64,000 nt of DNA from Candolleomyces eurysporus (lineage: Eukaryota > Basidiomycota > Agaricomycetes > Agaricales > Psathyrellaceae): NCBI GenBank assembly GCA_027579435.1, contig JANBPK010000757.1:1-64000 (forward strand), read 5' to 3'. The notes beneath the pieces are model-generated. The model searched no databases, was not told the DNA's origin, and was given only the letters and a program-made list of their open reading frames with translations. Shown piece after piece: positions 1-10,393 of this stretch. Within the stretch, counting starts at the first letter, position 1. Each line of letters opens with the position of its first letter. A program made the position numbers and the translations under genes.

Positions 1-242
1 ACCTCGGCGTTCCCGTCCCACTACCAAATTACTCGGGATGGAACGGCGGTAAAGCGTCGCAGGGTACCATCTCTTTGTCAGTATCGCCGTCGACAGCAAA
101 TTTGCAGAATACGACCTCCTCACCGCGGCATCCACCTCCCGTTCATCCAACTTTCCATAGACCGCTCCCTCGGGTGGATGGGTTTTTGGGGCCTCAGGCG
201 ACTCGAACACCCTTCAGTGGCAGTCAACGCGGCGACAAATAG
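1..242 (+). CDS. Small two-exon family protein A1 (5' end outside window)
   Basis: Exon 2 of a member of the small-protein family described at 1215-1598. The reading frame enters the window inside the IDLG.PVPLPNYSGW motif and runs to a TAG at 240-242. The rest is Ser/Thr/Pro-rich and ends with an RGDK tail. The near-identical mirror copy at 57379-57742 shows that the missing part is about 25 codons plus a 7-nt first exon. Function unknown. Confidence 0.6.
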   Translation, partial: LGVPVPLPNYSGWNGGKASQGTISLSVSPSTANLQNTTSSPRHPPPVHPTFHRPLPRVDGFLGPQATRTPFSGSQRGDK

Positions 243-1214
243 GTCGCCTGCGCCCATACCTTTCAAATTGCCATCTGGGAGCCCTGCTGTCGGCCGCCGT
301 GCCCTTAGCGCCAATCAATCTGATTAACTCGAGTAATAATGGAGATCATCAAATTGAATGTGAACCAGTTTCGTTGAACCAGCTTGCTATGATTCAGCCC
401 CACTGTGAAGGCAGATGCGTTTTAATTACAAGTTCGTTTGTGTACGCAGCCCCAGTTTGACTTACTATTCTGGATAGCAATAATTCGCCCGCCGCATGAG
501 CGGGCTGCGCACGAGGATGCCTCTGGAAATTAACGAAGGGTCTTTGATATGGATAGCCTTGCGGGCGTCGGTGTTGAGCCATGGGAGAGGATATATCTAT
601 TGTATATTGATGTACTCCCCGTCTCAGGCGTTGAGAAGTCCCTGTCTTCTTCGGCACAGCATTAGCCTGATATGCAGCTTTGAGTGTGAAGATCGTTCAA
701 TCAATTCGTAGGCGAGGTTATTAGCGTTGGCATTGAGTGTCTCCAAATCCGACACACGCCCCGGTGTTTCCCCGAGTATTAAACACAGAGGGCAAGTCGA
801 ACGAGATTAAGCTGTGAACCAGATCTTGTAAAACCCCTATATCACATCTTGCATAATACAAGCCTTGGTTTCTGCCACGCGGCAGATGTTAGAGCCGGGT
901 CAATCTGAGATATCTACCTAAAATGGCATTTTACAGTCCTTAGATGGTTCGGGAATGCCAGGCCATAGTTGAGGGCAATCGTAAAAAGTCCCTGATGCTC
1001 GGAAGTCTCCGTTATTACGCTACATTACCGCCTAAGGCATGTCTTCAAAGAGCGGTAAACATGTTGGGAGGACCATATATATATACCTACCCCTTTGCCC
1101 TTTCTTCCCTCTACCCTCGTCCCCCCGACTCCAGTCCCCGTCACCAAAGGACACCTTTCTACCTAGTCTATTCCCTGTATCTATTTCAGCAGTCTTGTAG
1201 GAGGATATTCTGTT
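243..1214. other. Non-coding stretch with B1 promoter
   Basis: No convincing gene is seen. A TATATATATA run at 1076-1085, 130 nt before the B1 start codon, followed by a long pyrimidine-rich tract (about 1088-1140), looks like the B1 core promoter. Confidence 0.4.
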
Positions 1215-1598
1215 ATGAACGGTTGGTTGTAAGCTGCTGAGTCAGAAAGTGATTACTCACCATCGTGGTCGACAGGGAGCAGCCGCAATAACCGTGTTAG
1301 ACAGGGTTTTTTCCCTAAGAAAAATGAGTCACCAAGCGCGATCGACCTCGGCATTCCAGTCCCATTCCCAATGTACTCGGGATGGAAACTCACAGATGGC
1401 GGTCTAGTGAACGGCGTCTCGCTGCATGGTGTCGCTTTGCCGCCGCAGTCGTCGCCGCCACATTTGCAAAGCACAGGTTCGCCCGCGAAGCCGCCCCCTT
1501 TGGTTCACTCAGGGCTCAGTATACCCCTTCCATCTGAAGGAGTCCAAGGGTCAAATACCACAACTCCTGCGCATGTGACATCCAAGAAACACACTTGA
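1215..1598 (+). CDS. Small two-exon family protein B1
   Basis: Exon 1 is only 7 nt (1215-1221, ATGAACG), followed by a 54-nt intron ending in CGACAG and exon 2 at 1276-1598. The spliced frame gives 109 residues. The N-terminal 25 residues are polar and basic. Then comes the family signature AIDLGIPVPFPMYSGW, a variable Gly/Ser/His stretch, and a second conserved block PPPLVHSGLSIPLPSEG near the C-terminus. No signal peptide, membrane segment or cysteine pattern is visible, and the protein is probably disordered. I do not recognise the family. The same architecture recurs in the other A-E members here, and the frame is kept in most copies, which argues for a real gene. A splice call from genomic sequence alone remains an inference. 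Confidence 0.6.
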
Positions 1599-2579
1599 TC
1601 GCTCTGAGTGCCAGTCACTCGCTTGCAATCCGTGCGAGTGGCCGTGACTCGAACTTAAATGGCGTAAGCGCCCAAGGCCGGTTGCGCTCCAAATAACAGG
1701 ACGCACCCACGGGATTCAAGAGGGCTTGGAGCTCCTTGATGCGGATACTTCAGGTTGCTAGTTCGCGCAATTTCTGTATACGATTCGTGATGTATTCATG
1801 ACAAAACTGGGTTACCTATTGTATGGCTATACTAACATGATGTTCCTTTACAAAGTGTGTATTTGGTATTCGTTAATATATCAAAAAGGCCTGTAATATT
1901 CATAGAATCTTTGGAACTGGTCAACGGCTGAAACTCAGAGCGCATTAGCGCAATTGCAAGAGCTGGAAACGTGTTTCTAACTCGATCTATCTTGAGCGCT
2001 TAATGATGGCGTCGGCGTGAAGAGCCGCCCCCTGGGACCTGTGGATCCCGACTTTCCATCTATACAAGGGCGGTGTCAGGTAAGTCGTACGCCAGATGCC
2101 TTCATTTTCCTTAGCACCTTCTTCCTGCCTTTTACCCCGCTCGGGCTGCTTTCATGCATTCGCATTCTGGAGACGAAATCAGATCACTTTGTTATCTGGA
2201 GTCCAAGCAGGTGAGCATGTGCCACTTAGCCTGCGCTATATTCAGATACTGGTGCCACAATAAAACGCACTGTTGTGATACACACTACTTCGTCGCACGA
2301 GTTTCGCAGGCGCGTCTGTGTGCCAGTAATCAGCATTGCAAAATGGTACATGTTGAGCGGGCACAATTTAACACCGTGACCGAAGAAATTGGACAAAATA
2401 CACACACATGAGTGGGGCGAGATGCGACGGGTAGGATGGGCGACTGTGTCACAGGGAGACCCAAAGGCCTTTATGGCATAACGATCCCGCGAACCCTCAG
2501 TCTCTAAATGGGGGCTACCATATAACATATGATTCGCTGCTATTGGAGAATTTGTTTCCATTAAAACCGAGCTTGCCAC
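1599..2579. other. No gene seen
   Basis: About 1 kb inside the left arm with only short chance open frames. Mirrored at about 55060-56021. Confidence 0.4.
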
Positions 2580-3693
2580 GGCGATGAGTGAACATACCTC
2601 TTTCCGCATCATCCCTGGCAAACCTGAAGTGAACAAGTGTACCATCCGGACCGTGGCATCTTTCGAGCGGTTCCTCACCTTGAGTGTGTTGCTCGACTGC
2701 GTAAAAATGGATTATGCCGCTGGGTCTATATTCCGCGGTTTCCTTCACACGACCTTCATTGAAAAACAAGAGGAAGTAAGGAGGAAGGTCAGTAAATCAT
2801 ACACGAACACATCGAACGATTCACGGAAGGCGCAATAGGTTACCAAGTAGAATGATTAATGAATGATACTCACCGAACCAAGGATTCTCAGGCCGAGGTT
2901 CGCCGAGCAAATCTCGTAGTGCTACTAAATCACCGTTTTGGGAGTTGTCGTTGTCGAAGAACAGCCGATGGGAGGGAGGGTGCGAGCCCCTCTTGCTGTA
3001 ATTAACACGCAGTTCCTTTCCTTCCATACAGAGGGGTTTCTGTTTGGCAGACTGGACGACAGCAACAGCACCGCCTAACGACACGCGCGAATGGGGTGTT
3101 TCGCGTCCTCTTCCCCTCTCTAAAACAAAGACGCAAAATTCCATCAGAATACTGACTTATAGCAAGCAAAAACAAAAACTTACTTCCGGACCTGACCTCC
3201 TGAATAGGAGCGGCGGCCCCAAATACCCCTCTCATATTCTCCTCAGTCGCAAAGAACGGTATCGGACCCACAAACACCATATGCGCTTACGAACGGCGTC
3301 AGTTACCTTGCCCAACGTGCTGCTGCCACTTCTCCTGTTTTCCTCCCCGACAATAGCGGAAGCGCTGACACCTCGAGCCCGTTGGACAACCTGCTGATTG
3401 GGGTATTGTGAGTGCATAACGCTAGACGCAGCAGCGTTCCACGCTACAGAGGCTCTGGCAGCCTGGCGCGACGTCAACGACAACTCGGACCTGATGCTTC
3501 CGCCAAGGACGGGAGTTTTGAGGGTCGTCGAGCGGAAGGCATTGCAGAGGGGCGAAGGGCGGTGTTCAATATAAGAAGGATCGAATCCTTCCAGCCCGTG
3601 GTTTGGTAGAAGGCGTCCGTCTTCGCCTATGATGTCGCAAGGATAGCTGCGAGCTTCGGCTGTCCTCCTTGAAAGCTTCGGTGGTGTCGTCAA
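2580..3693 (-). pseudogene. RRM protein relic R1
   Basis: Degenerate copy of the RRM gene at 38305-39414, read on the minus strand. The N-terminal part is recognisable (VMHSQYPNQQVVQRARG against the parent's LIHSQYLNQQVVQRSRG). About 35 codons before the RNP2 segment are deleted and the frame shifts there. RNP2 survives as MVFVGPIPFFATEE, and the downstream exons (YSKRGSHPPSHRLFFDN; RPSGIIHFYAVEQ) lie in different frames. Introns are still in homologous places. Mirrored by 53920-55054. Confidence 0.75.
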
Positions 3694-3944
3694 AATTGGG
3701 AATGATATTCATCTACAAAGAGAGCTATGTTGAACGGATAAGATCTGCTGCCATGAAAGAGAGCAGGAATCAGGAGACTTTCTAAGCCAAGGATATACCT
3801 GACGGTCTTTCTCCAGTCCTCCCTACATAGAACGGCTGCCGCTACGGTTACACAAAGCACGAGCCGCCTGCAGAAAACCGAAAGTTCAGCACACCTGATA
3901 GCTCCCAGTGAGCTCTGCACCGCTTCCATCGATGCTCCACCTTC

Positions 3945-4388
3945 ATGGAGTTACCAGATACCAGCTCTCATTCTACTTTCACCACTATCTCCACCAGACA
4001 ATCTGAAGGCGATCGTCTGTTGATAATTCAAAGGGCTTTCTGTAGGCCGAAGTTGTCAGGTCGACGTTTTTCTCCTGCTTGTAGACATCCTGAGGCCATA
4101 TATATTGACCTGAACTATGTTCAGCAAAGGAAGGGAGTCGAGGACTGCCAGATAGCTGGGGAACAAGGGGGTATAGCTGAGATATCGACATTTGACAGAC
4201 CGTCTAAGCGCGGTAGCTTCAACGCTGCTTGGTTTGTTATGTCAGCTTCAATGGCCCGTGCGTGCCACCCAAGGACCTTTGAGCTGCATCGAGATAAAAT
4301 TAAGTCTGGATTTTGCGAGCATTTCGGTAAGGGCGGTAAGGGTACACCACAAGTCCACTCTTCTCATTTAGCACCACCCTTGAGCTAG
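3945..4388 (+). CDS. Candidate unrecognised protein, 147 residues
   Basis: An uninterrupted frame that is also open in the mirror copy (53229-53666, 145 residues). The two copies differ by a 3-nt insertion near the start and a 6-nt deletion near the end, both keeping the frame. That pattern is easier to explain if the frame is translated, although the arms are so similar that chance cannot be excluded. The protein has no motif I recognise. It contains basic stretches (RRFSPACRH) and a C-terminal Gly/Lys/Ser tail. Confidence 0.35.
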   Translation: MELPDTSSHSTFTTISTRQSEGDRLLIIQRAFCRPKLSGRRFSPACRHPEAIYIDLNYVQQRKGVEDCQIAGEQGGIAEISTFDRPSKRGSFNAAWFVMSASMARACHPRTFELHRDKIKSGFCEHFGKGGKGTPQVHSSHLAPPLS

Positions 4389-5291
4389 CACAGGAAGGAA
4401 AAGAACCAAGTGAGCGAGAACCCCAGAATGAGCGAAAACCCCGAGGAAGTCTAAATTCGCCGAAGTATACCCCTCGCAGACATTTGCGATACGTAGTCCC
4501 TTTTTAGACAACTTGTCACCACAAACGGATGGGTACCGAGACTATACTGAGTCGGGCTTTGGCAAAGGATGTAGATTATGTTTGGCCAATCTGTGAGTGT
4601 ACCAGCGAGATCTGATCGTATTTTTACAGGTGGGTCAACGGCTAAAGGTCGGAATGGATTGGCGCTTTGAAGAGGCTCCGACAATAGGTCGTCACCTCTG
4701 TAAACACTTGCGCAGCCGGTGGAAAACATGGAAGATAAAGCATCAGTACGGACCTGCACACTTTCCCATGCAAGTGTTATGTTGGCGACTTGTCAAACTC
4801 CGGGAAATTCGAAGGGGCTTGGGCGTATCGGACGAAAAGACTATCCGAGAAAGGCATCTGTACGGCACTTATGATAATATCATCATGTCAATCAAGAGGC
4901 CTCCTCGCCGATGAGTTCGTAGGTCTGTCTTGTGCCAGAATATGTGGAAAGAACGCACCACTCCTTCTCAGATCGTTTCCCTTGTCAGGTAATGATTTCG
5001 AAGTGCAGCTATGACGTTACAGCGCCAACCGTTAGGGGTCAGCGTCGGACTGGAACTCGATCGGGCACCCAATAGATAGCAGATCACCTGGGTAGCACGC
5101 ATATGGACGCGAACAAGACAGCCTGAGAGAGAGAGAAATTGTATAAATGTGCTAGAACAGACTTCCTATCCTTTCTGTATATCCCCTTCACTGCTGTGAT
5201 TATTTCCTATCCTTGATAAATTTGATAAATACTCTTTTACCCGTTCCAAACTCTATCTCAAAGGAAGGTTCTCTGAAGGAGATCGGAAGCA
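4389..5291. other. No gene seen
   Basis: Left-arm sequence with short frames only. A short GA microsatellite lies near 5127-5140, and the C1 upstream region follows. Confidence 0.35.
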
Positions 5292-5648
5292 ATGTGGATG
5301 GATGGTCAATTTCTGGAGATTCAGGAGCGGCCATTTTTGTTTGCTGACTTTCGTCAACAGGGAGTAAGCGCACCAAGCAAACTTCATCTTCCCAGACGTA
5401 CAAAGCGCCGAGTCCAATCGACCTCGACATTCCAGTCCCATTGCCAAATTACTCGGGGTGGAACGGTGGCCAAGCGTTGCAGAGCGCGACCTCGACGTCA
5501 GTATCGTCGAATTTGCACAATATGAGCCTGCCACCACCACAGCCGCCCCCGTTNGATCTACCCGAATTCCAATCTACCCCTTCCACCGGTAGACAGATTT
5601 CGAGAGTCTGACACGACTCGGATGGCTCCTAGCAGCTATCGCAAGTAA
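5292..5648 (+). CDS. Small two-exon family protein C1
   Basis: Exon 1 is 13 nt (5292-5304, encoding MWMD plus one base). A 56-nt intron follows, and exon 2 starts at 5361 after CGTCAACAG. The product carries IDLDIPVPLPNYSGW and ends SSYRK. One N at 5554 adds a base relative to the intact mirror copy C2, so the frame is restored if that N is an over-call. The longer first exon and the SKRTKQTSSS lead sequence separate subfamily C from B and D. Confidence 0.55.
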
Positions 5649-7079
5649 CATCAAGGCCACCCCAACGAAATAGTTTGCCTGCGCTCGTCCTCACTTGCTT
5701 CAAGAGTGATCAGGGTCTAGACGAACGAAGGAATAAATAAATTAGGCAGTTACCGCCGATGTACTTTATCTTCTATGCCTCCACTGGGGCGGGCGCTTAG
5801 CGCCCAGATAATTCGATGTCTTCAACAGAGTAACAAACTAGTCGGCCAGCCTTCACCGCTGCTGAGTGCTCTTGGTTCACGTCTACTTGATTCTTGCTCG
5901 AGAAGAGCGCTCTGAACCCGGGAATTTTCCGATGCCTGTTAGTCGCTATGCCTCCTTTTCAGTGTGCTGGACTGTGAATCCGATCATAATGGGAACGCAA
6001 CTTCGAAGAGCTAGCTTTCCCGCCATACATACACATACGTCAGAGTTCCTTGTGCTGCTGCCGTAACGAACACCTCTCCGCACTGCGAAGGTACAAAAAA
6101 GGTCAACAGAAGTGGTCAAAACTAGAGCTGCGCAAAGGACGAAATGCATCAGTGTTTCAGAATGTGTAGCTGAATCAGTTCTCCCACATCTGACTATTGC
6201 CAACATTGACCGGAGCCGCTACACATCGTACTGAAAAGGCCTGCTGCGTAGAGTGCGGTGCTCTTGCTCGACTAGCGTTACCTTGACTACCTAATACAAA
6301 GCCTTCGTGTTGACACAGAAGAAAGAGTCTATTGATCATTCCGCGCGCTTTAGAAGCCACCCCACAGAACACGCCGCTCAGAATCAACCCTCGGGCCTCA
6401 GTCCCCCGGTTTGCACGATAGCATTAGCGAGAAATTGGAACAGACTCAATTGACGGTGTGAATGAGTATGCAACCTTCCAAGGCATGCATTGAAAGCGTA
6501 GTTTCTCAAGGGGCGTGTCTCAATCTCTTGCAATCTTCCCCATTCGTCTTCGGTTTGTCCACGGATCGGAGGTCTTTACTCGGAGAATGGGCACTCGCAA
6601 AGTCATCTACTGATCCAATGGAACCGTATCAAATGTCAGAATTCGCTGTCTCAGGATCGACTTGTTACTTCGCCGATCATCGTCTTTCTATCTCTCTCAT
6701 CGCACGTTAGCGGGTTCACAGGAAGGCCGTTTCGAAGTCGGGCGCATGGGAGTGTCAAAGCGGGTTTACGCCCAGCCTGGCTTCACCCACCTCATTCATT
6801 CGCATCGACGTCAAAGCTCGATTTGAAACCATGAGGATATGTATGTAGATGCACACATGGCTAACTAATGAGCAGGCTCCTCGAACCAGCCGAACGTCTC
6901 GCCTCGAGAACCCTAGGACAAGTGGCATCAACTCCATCAAGAAGAAATCCAGGGTTCCTTTTAGGGCATGAGGCACCCTTTGTCTATAAACTGTGCTCAC
7001 AGAAATCCATAGCTCACCGCTGGCTAGTAGGCTCACCGTTGTCATTGGCAGTTTTGGTTCGATCATTTTGTCCCCTGTA
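5649..7079. other. No gene seen
   Basis: About 1.4 kb of left-arm sequence, mirrored at about 50560-51947, with only weak open frames on both strands. Confidence 0.35.
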
Positions 7080-7575
7080 GCCACGAGGTTTGAAAACATC
7101 TCCTTCCCGACCATCCTTGGCGAGCTTCAAGAATACTGGTGTACCATCCGGACCGGTGATTGTGAGCGGCATGCTCGACAATGTGGAACTGAACGTCGCC
7201 GCTGGGTTTGTATTGTCCTGTGTCCTTCACACGGCCTTCATTGAAGGAAGAAGAGGAAGCACAAGTATATCGTACGCAACACATGGAGAGAACCCAAAAA
7301 GCGCGATAAGTATTTATTAGTCTTGTGATTAATGAATAACACTTGCTAAACCGAGCATTATCAACCTAAGAAGCACATTCACACAGAAGTCTCGCGGCGC
7401 CACCAACTCGCCACCTCGGAACTTATCGAAGAACAAGCGACGGGAAGGGCTAAGCCCGCTCTTCGCTATACAAGACACGCAGTTCTGTTCTATCCATATA
7501 GAAGAGTTCTTGTTTGGCAGACTCGACTACAGCAGCGGCATCGTCTAGTGACGTGAAAGTGACATGCGCAATTGA
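7080..7575 (-). pseudogene. RRM protein relic R2 (3' exons only)
   Basis: Contains only the part of the RRM gene after its first intron: HVTFTSLDDAAAVVESAK, then a frame break after YSEERA, an intron, and a degraded last exon. Upstream it is joined to sequence related to gene Y (about 61.1-61.4 kb) at TCTCGTTTTCAAT. The relic therefore records a recombination breakpoint. Mirrored by 50030-50560. Confidence 0.7.
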
Positions 7576-8080
7576 AAACGAGAATAAATAGAACGTGGAG
7601 AGGCGAGATGGGAGAATGGAGATGGGATGGGCAGATAGTTCTACGGGCCAAAGCAGATCGAATGCCGTGGGCTCATAGTCTACGGATGGTGATAGATGTG
7701 TGATAGATGAGGCGTGCATCTCGAGCATCACAACTTCTTCAGTGAGCTTCGGGTCCTTCCAAGTCGTCTTTCGACGGTCACCACACACGATTAAGCAAGA
7801 TGTTATAGCACCTACCTCTGGTTCAGAAACCCGTGCCCTCTAAGGCGGAGGCACACGCCGAAATTGCGAGGGTCAGTAAACGGGCGGGTAGTAGAGTGGG
7901 AGAAATGTCGCGACTATTCGAGCCGATCGGTGAGCAACGGCGAACAACACAGGAGATTGAACTCACGGACGCCTCGCACCATTCGCCACAAATATTTCCA
8001 GAAAATTTTCAGACTTTTCAAATTGAGGTTATGCCCAGATGCAGGTGCAGGGTGTGAGGATGAAGCTGCATTTCAGACGG
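7576..8080 (-). pseudogene. Gene Y relic
   Basis: Minus-strand sequence related to 60.0-60.25 kb and 60.97-61.37 kb, where gene Y is better preserved. RYTTRPFTDPRNF is recognisable against RYYDYTARPYTDPRTF, followed by frame breaks. A later piece keeps PKLTEEVVMLE against PKLTKEEVAMFE. Mirrored at 49530-50029. Confidence 0.5.
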
Positions 8081-8142
8081 GGTGAGTCCGGACTCTGACC
8101 TCCATCAGCATTCCCATCAGTATTCCTTTTTGGGCAAATAGT

Positions 8143-8600
8143 GTGACGATCGCCATCATTCCAACATCATTCGGTCATCGTTCTGAGCTCTTGCCTCAGT
8201 CCGATCCGTCTTCATATCCTCCCTATCCACTCCAAATCTACTCCCACAATGTGCCCCAGACGAACATCGAGAAGTTTCTTCAGAGGTATGGCGCCGGTAT
8301 ACCCGAGGGCAAGGTCGTCAGGTGATACGCCCAGAGCATGCCATGTCCCATGACGACACCAGTTCGGTCGTTTACAAGCGTTTGCTTCACTATGTACCTC
8401 TCGAAGCATCTACTAATTCATCGGATGGTACAGGCTCAAGTCAAGGAATCTTCCGACCGGAAAGCTTCGATTGTTTTGTAGCAGAAGATGAAGGTGGCCG
8501 ATGTGGAGGAGCGAGCGAAGGTTGTGAATGCTAGCCGTGCTCTTGGTTGGAAGTATCGTGGAGTCGGCACCCAACCACTACGACTGTCATGACCTCCAGA
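8143..8600 (+). CDS. Candidate unrecognised gene W (fragmentary)
   Basis: Plus-strand stretches look coding: NVPQTNIEKFLQRYGAG up to GKVV, a possible 43-nt intron (donor GTGATA), then SSVVYKRLLHYVPLEAS. A further stretch, VADVEERAKVVNASRALG, near 8495-8550 may be a last exon. I could not resolve a single consistent splice form. The mirror copy (49067-49456, minus) has a one-base change that alters the frame around EKFLQR. No family recognised. Confidence 0.3.
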
Positions 8601-9198
8601 AGGCCTCAGTCTGCGAGTAAAATATCCCCCTCTTGATCGTCTCTGAGCTTCTCGGCGATTCTGCTCGGACTCGTGAAAATGCACCCCATTCACGTCTGGA
8701 GCAAGGTGCGTATCTACTTTGACCATCTCTTAAGCAGATCCTCACCGTAGCACAGATAGTGTATATATTGTGAGCGAGAAGGATAGAAGTATGACTCTCG
8801 ACTATATTGTTGCTCAAATTTGCAACGAATAAACAAGGGTCCTGATTGGTCACCAAGATATCAACGGAAGGAGGCAAAGAGACTCTCGCAAGTACCACAG
8901 TCCCACACGTCAGTCATGTATTGCTGACTGTGCGCGTATACACATCCTTACTGTGACCTCCTCTCCAGTCAACGACTCACTGAACCATTGGATGAGATCC
9001 AGAAGGTAAATATTTTGCCAATTTCTTCACTTTTGACCGTTGACCTAAGGCTCATTCCTCAGGCTCTCCCACCGGACGGCGAGAACTTGATAATATTGCC
9101 CCTCTTCCAAGTCTCGCACCCAACAGGGGGTTTGATCCTCAGCGGTCTGCTCGGGGCAAATCGTTGCTCAGAGCAGATTACCCTTGTACGTGATGAGT

Positions 9199-9560
9199 TC
9201 ATGATTTTGGCCCGTCCTCCTCATCTTCGTCGTCTGACTCCAACTCTACCGGCTGCGCCACCAAAATCCCAGGGACATCATCGCCAACTTCCTCCCATCT
9301 TCCGCTTATGACGAGATACGACCTACTAATTACGGTGGAACTGTCAATGTCGTTACCCAAGATGTGAGCGGAACCGTTCGTCGTACTCCCTCAAGGTTAG
9401 GGTCCACATAGCCCAGAGTAATAGTGTAGGTTGCCTGTGAGCGGCGAGGGCGTGGAAGCTCTTGGCTTTGGACTACGCTCACTGTAAACGGCTGTATCGG
9501 CGATGCTTTGGCTACTTGAGGCATTGCGATTCGAGCACGGTTTACGAGTGTGAAATGGAA
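9199..9560 (-). CDS. Gene X1, acidic-tailed protein (partial model)
   Basis: The last exon is 9199-9389 and the previous exon ends at 9483 with donor GTGAGC. Spliced, they give ...NASSSQSIADTAVYRS followed by TTNGSAHILGNDIDSS, SYLVISGRWEEVGDDVPGIL and the acidic end ELESDDEDEEDGPKS. The same frame is kept in X2 (which has an in-frame extra EE in the acidic run) and in X3, so I believe this strand and frame. The start of the gene is not resolved; it probably lies upstream around 9560-9640. It is divergent from HMG-CoA reductase copy 1. No known domain recognised. Confidence 0.5.
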
Positions 9561-10183
9561 AGAGGGCAAGAAAGGATTAGTGGCAGTGGGAGCGGAGGGA
9601 CCAGATGAAGGGTCCGTCTGGTCAGCATAAGCGTACAAAAACGTCCGGAATATTGATCCTATTCCGCGATGATTTGGTGTGTTGGCCTGCAGATGTCCTC
9701 AGGCAAGGCCGCTTTGAGCCTGTTACTTCAATTCCCAATGTTGCTTTATGCCAACTTTAGTCCATGTTGAAGGGCCGAGGCTCAAGCTCCGTGAAAACTC
9801 TGTTCCAAGATATCAACTCCCCGTCGTCCTCTTTCTCTGCAAATCACGGTGTCACAGAAAGATGTGGTCAATGCTGGCCAACCTTGAACCCGTGAAAGCT
9901 CCTTTCTGCAAAACTAATCTCACTCACTCTCGCCATGAAGACTTGGACTTGTCGAAGGTGGGTAGCTCTTTTGAATGTACCTTGTGGGATTTCGGATATC
10001 ACAGTTGCACTGGTTTCTGATGTCCATCTTGCAGGGAGTACCGCCGAAACCCGTCGTTGTGGGTTATTTCGGACAATCAATCAGCCAATTTGTGGGACAG
10101 GAAAACAGCTTTCCATATCGCCATCAGAGTGGTGCTACGTGACCCTCTCGGATTTGCCGAGTGGGGTGTCCTTCCAGGCGGGT

Positions 10184-10205
10184 GCTGTGGGATATGTCCC
10201 ACAGC
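10184..10205. promoter_or_regulatory. Palindrome upstream of HMG-CoA reductase 1
   Basis: Perfect 9-nt arms GCTGTGGGA and TCCCACAGC separated by TATG, about 190 nt before the start codon and 87 nt before the TATA box. It is conserved in all three reductase copies. A dimeric transcription factor site is a plausible reading. Confidence 0.5.
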
Positions 10206-10292
10206 GGAGTCGGCTTTGAAGGCGTCGTGAAGTCTATGTCCCATGCCCAAAGACCGACTCTGATGTGCATCTGCGAGGTGGGGAGTCGGGAG

Positions 10293-10299
10293 TATAAAA
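10293..10299 (+). promoter_or_regulatory. TATA box of HMG-CoA reductase 1
   Basis: TATAAAA about 95 nt before the ATG at 10394. The same position holds TATAAGA in copy 2 and TATAAAA in copy 3. Confidence 0.65.
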
Positions 10300-10393
10300 G
10301 CATCGGGGTGAAGACTACGAGAAAGCAACCAGCCCACTTGCTTCACTTGCTCCTACAGGTGTTTTCTTCTCCAGTTCCAACAACTCAGCAACA

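Noticed and set aside
944..1240. 98-codon frame present in both arms
   Set aside because: Arms are near-identical here, so sharing is uninformative; it overlaps the B1 promoter and first exon.
10260..10290. GAGGTGGGGAG as a possible sterol regulatory element
   Set aside because: Only a loose match to the known sterol regulatory element; not strong enough to annotate.
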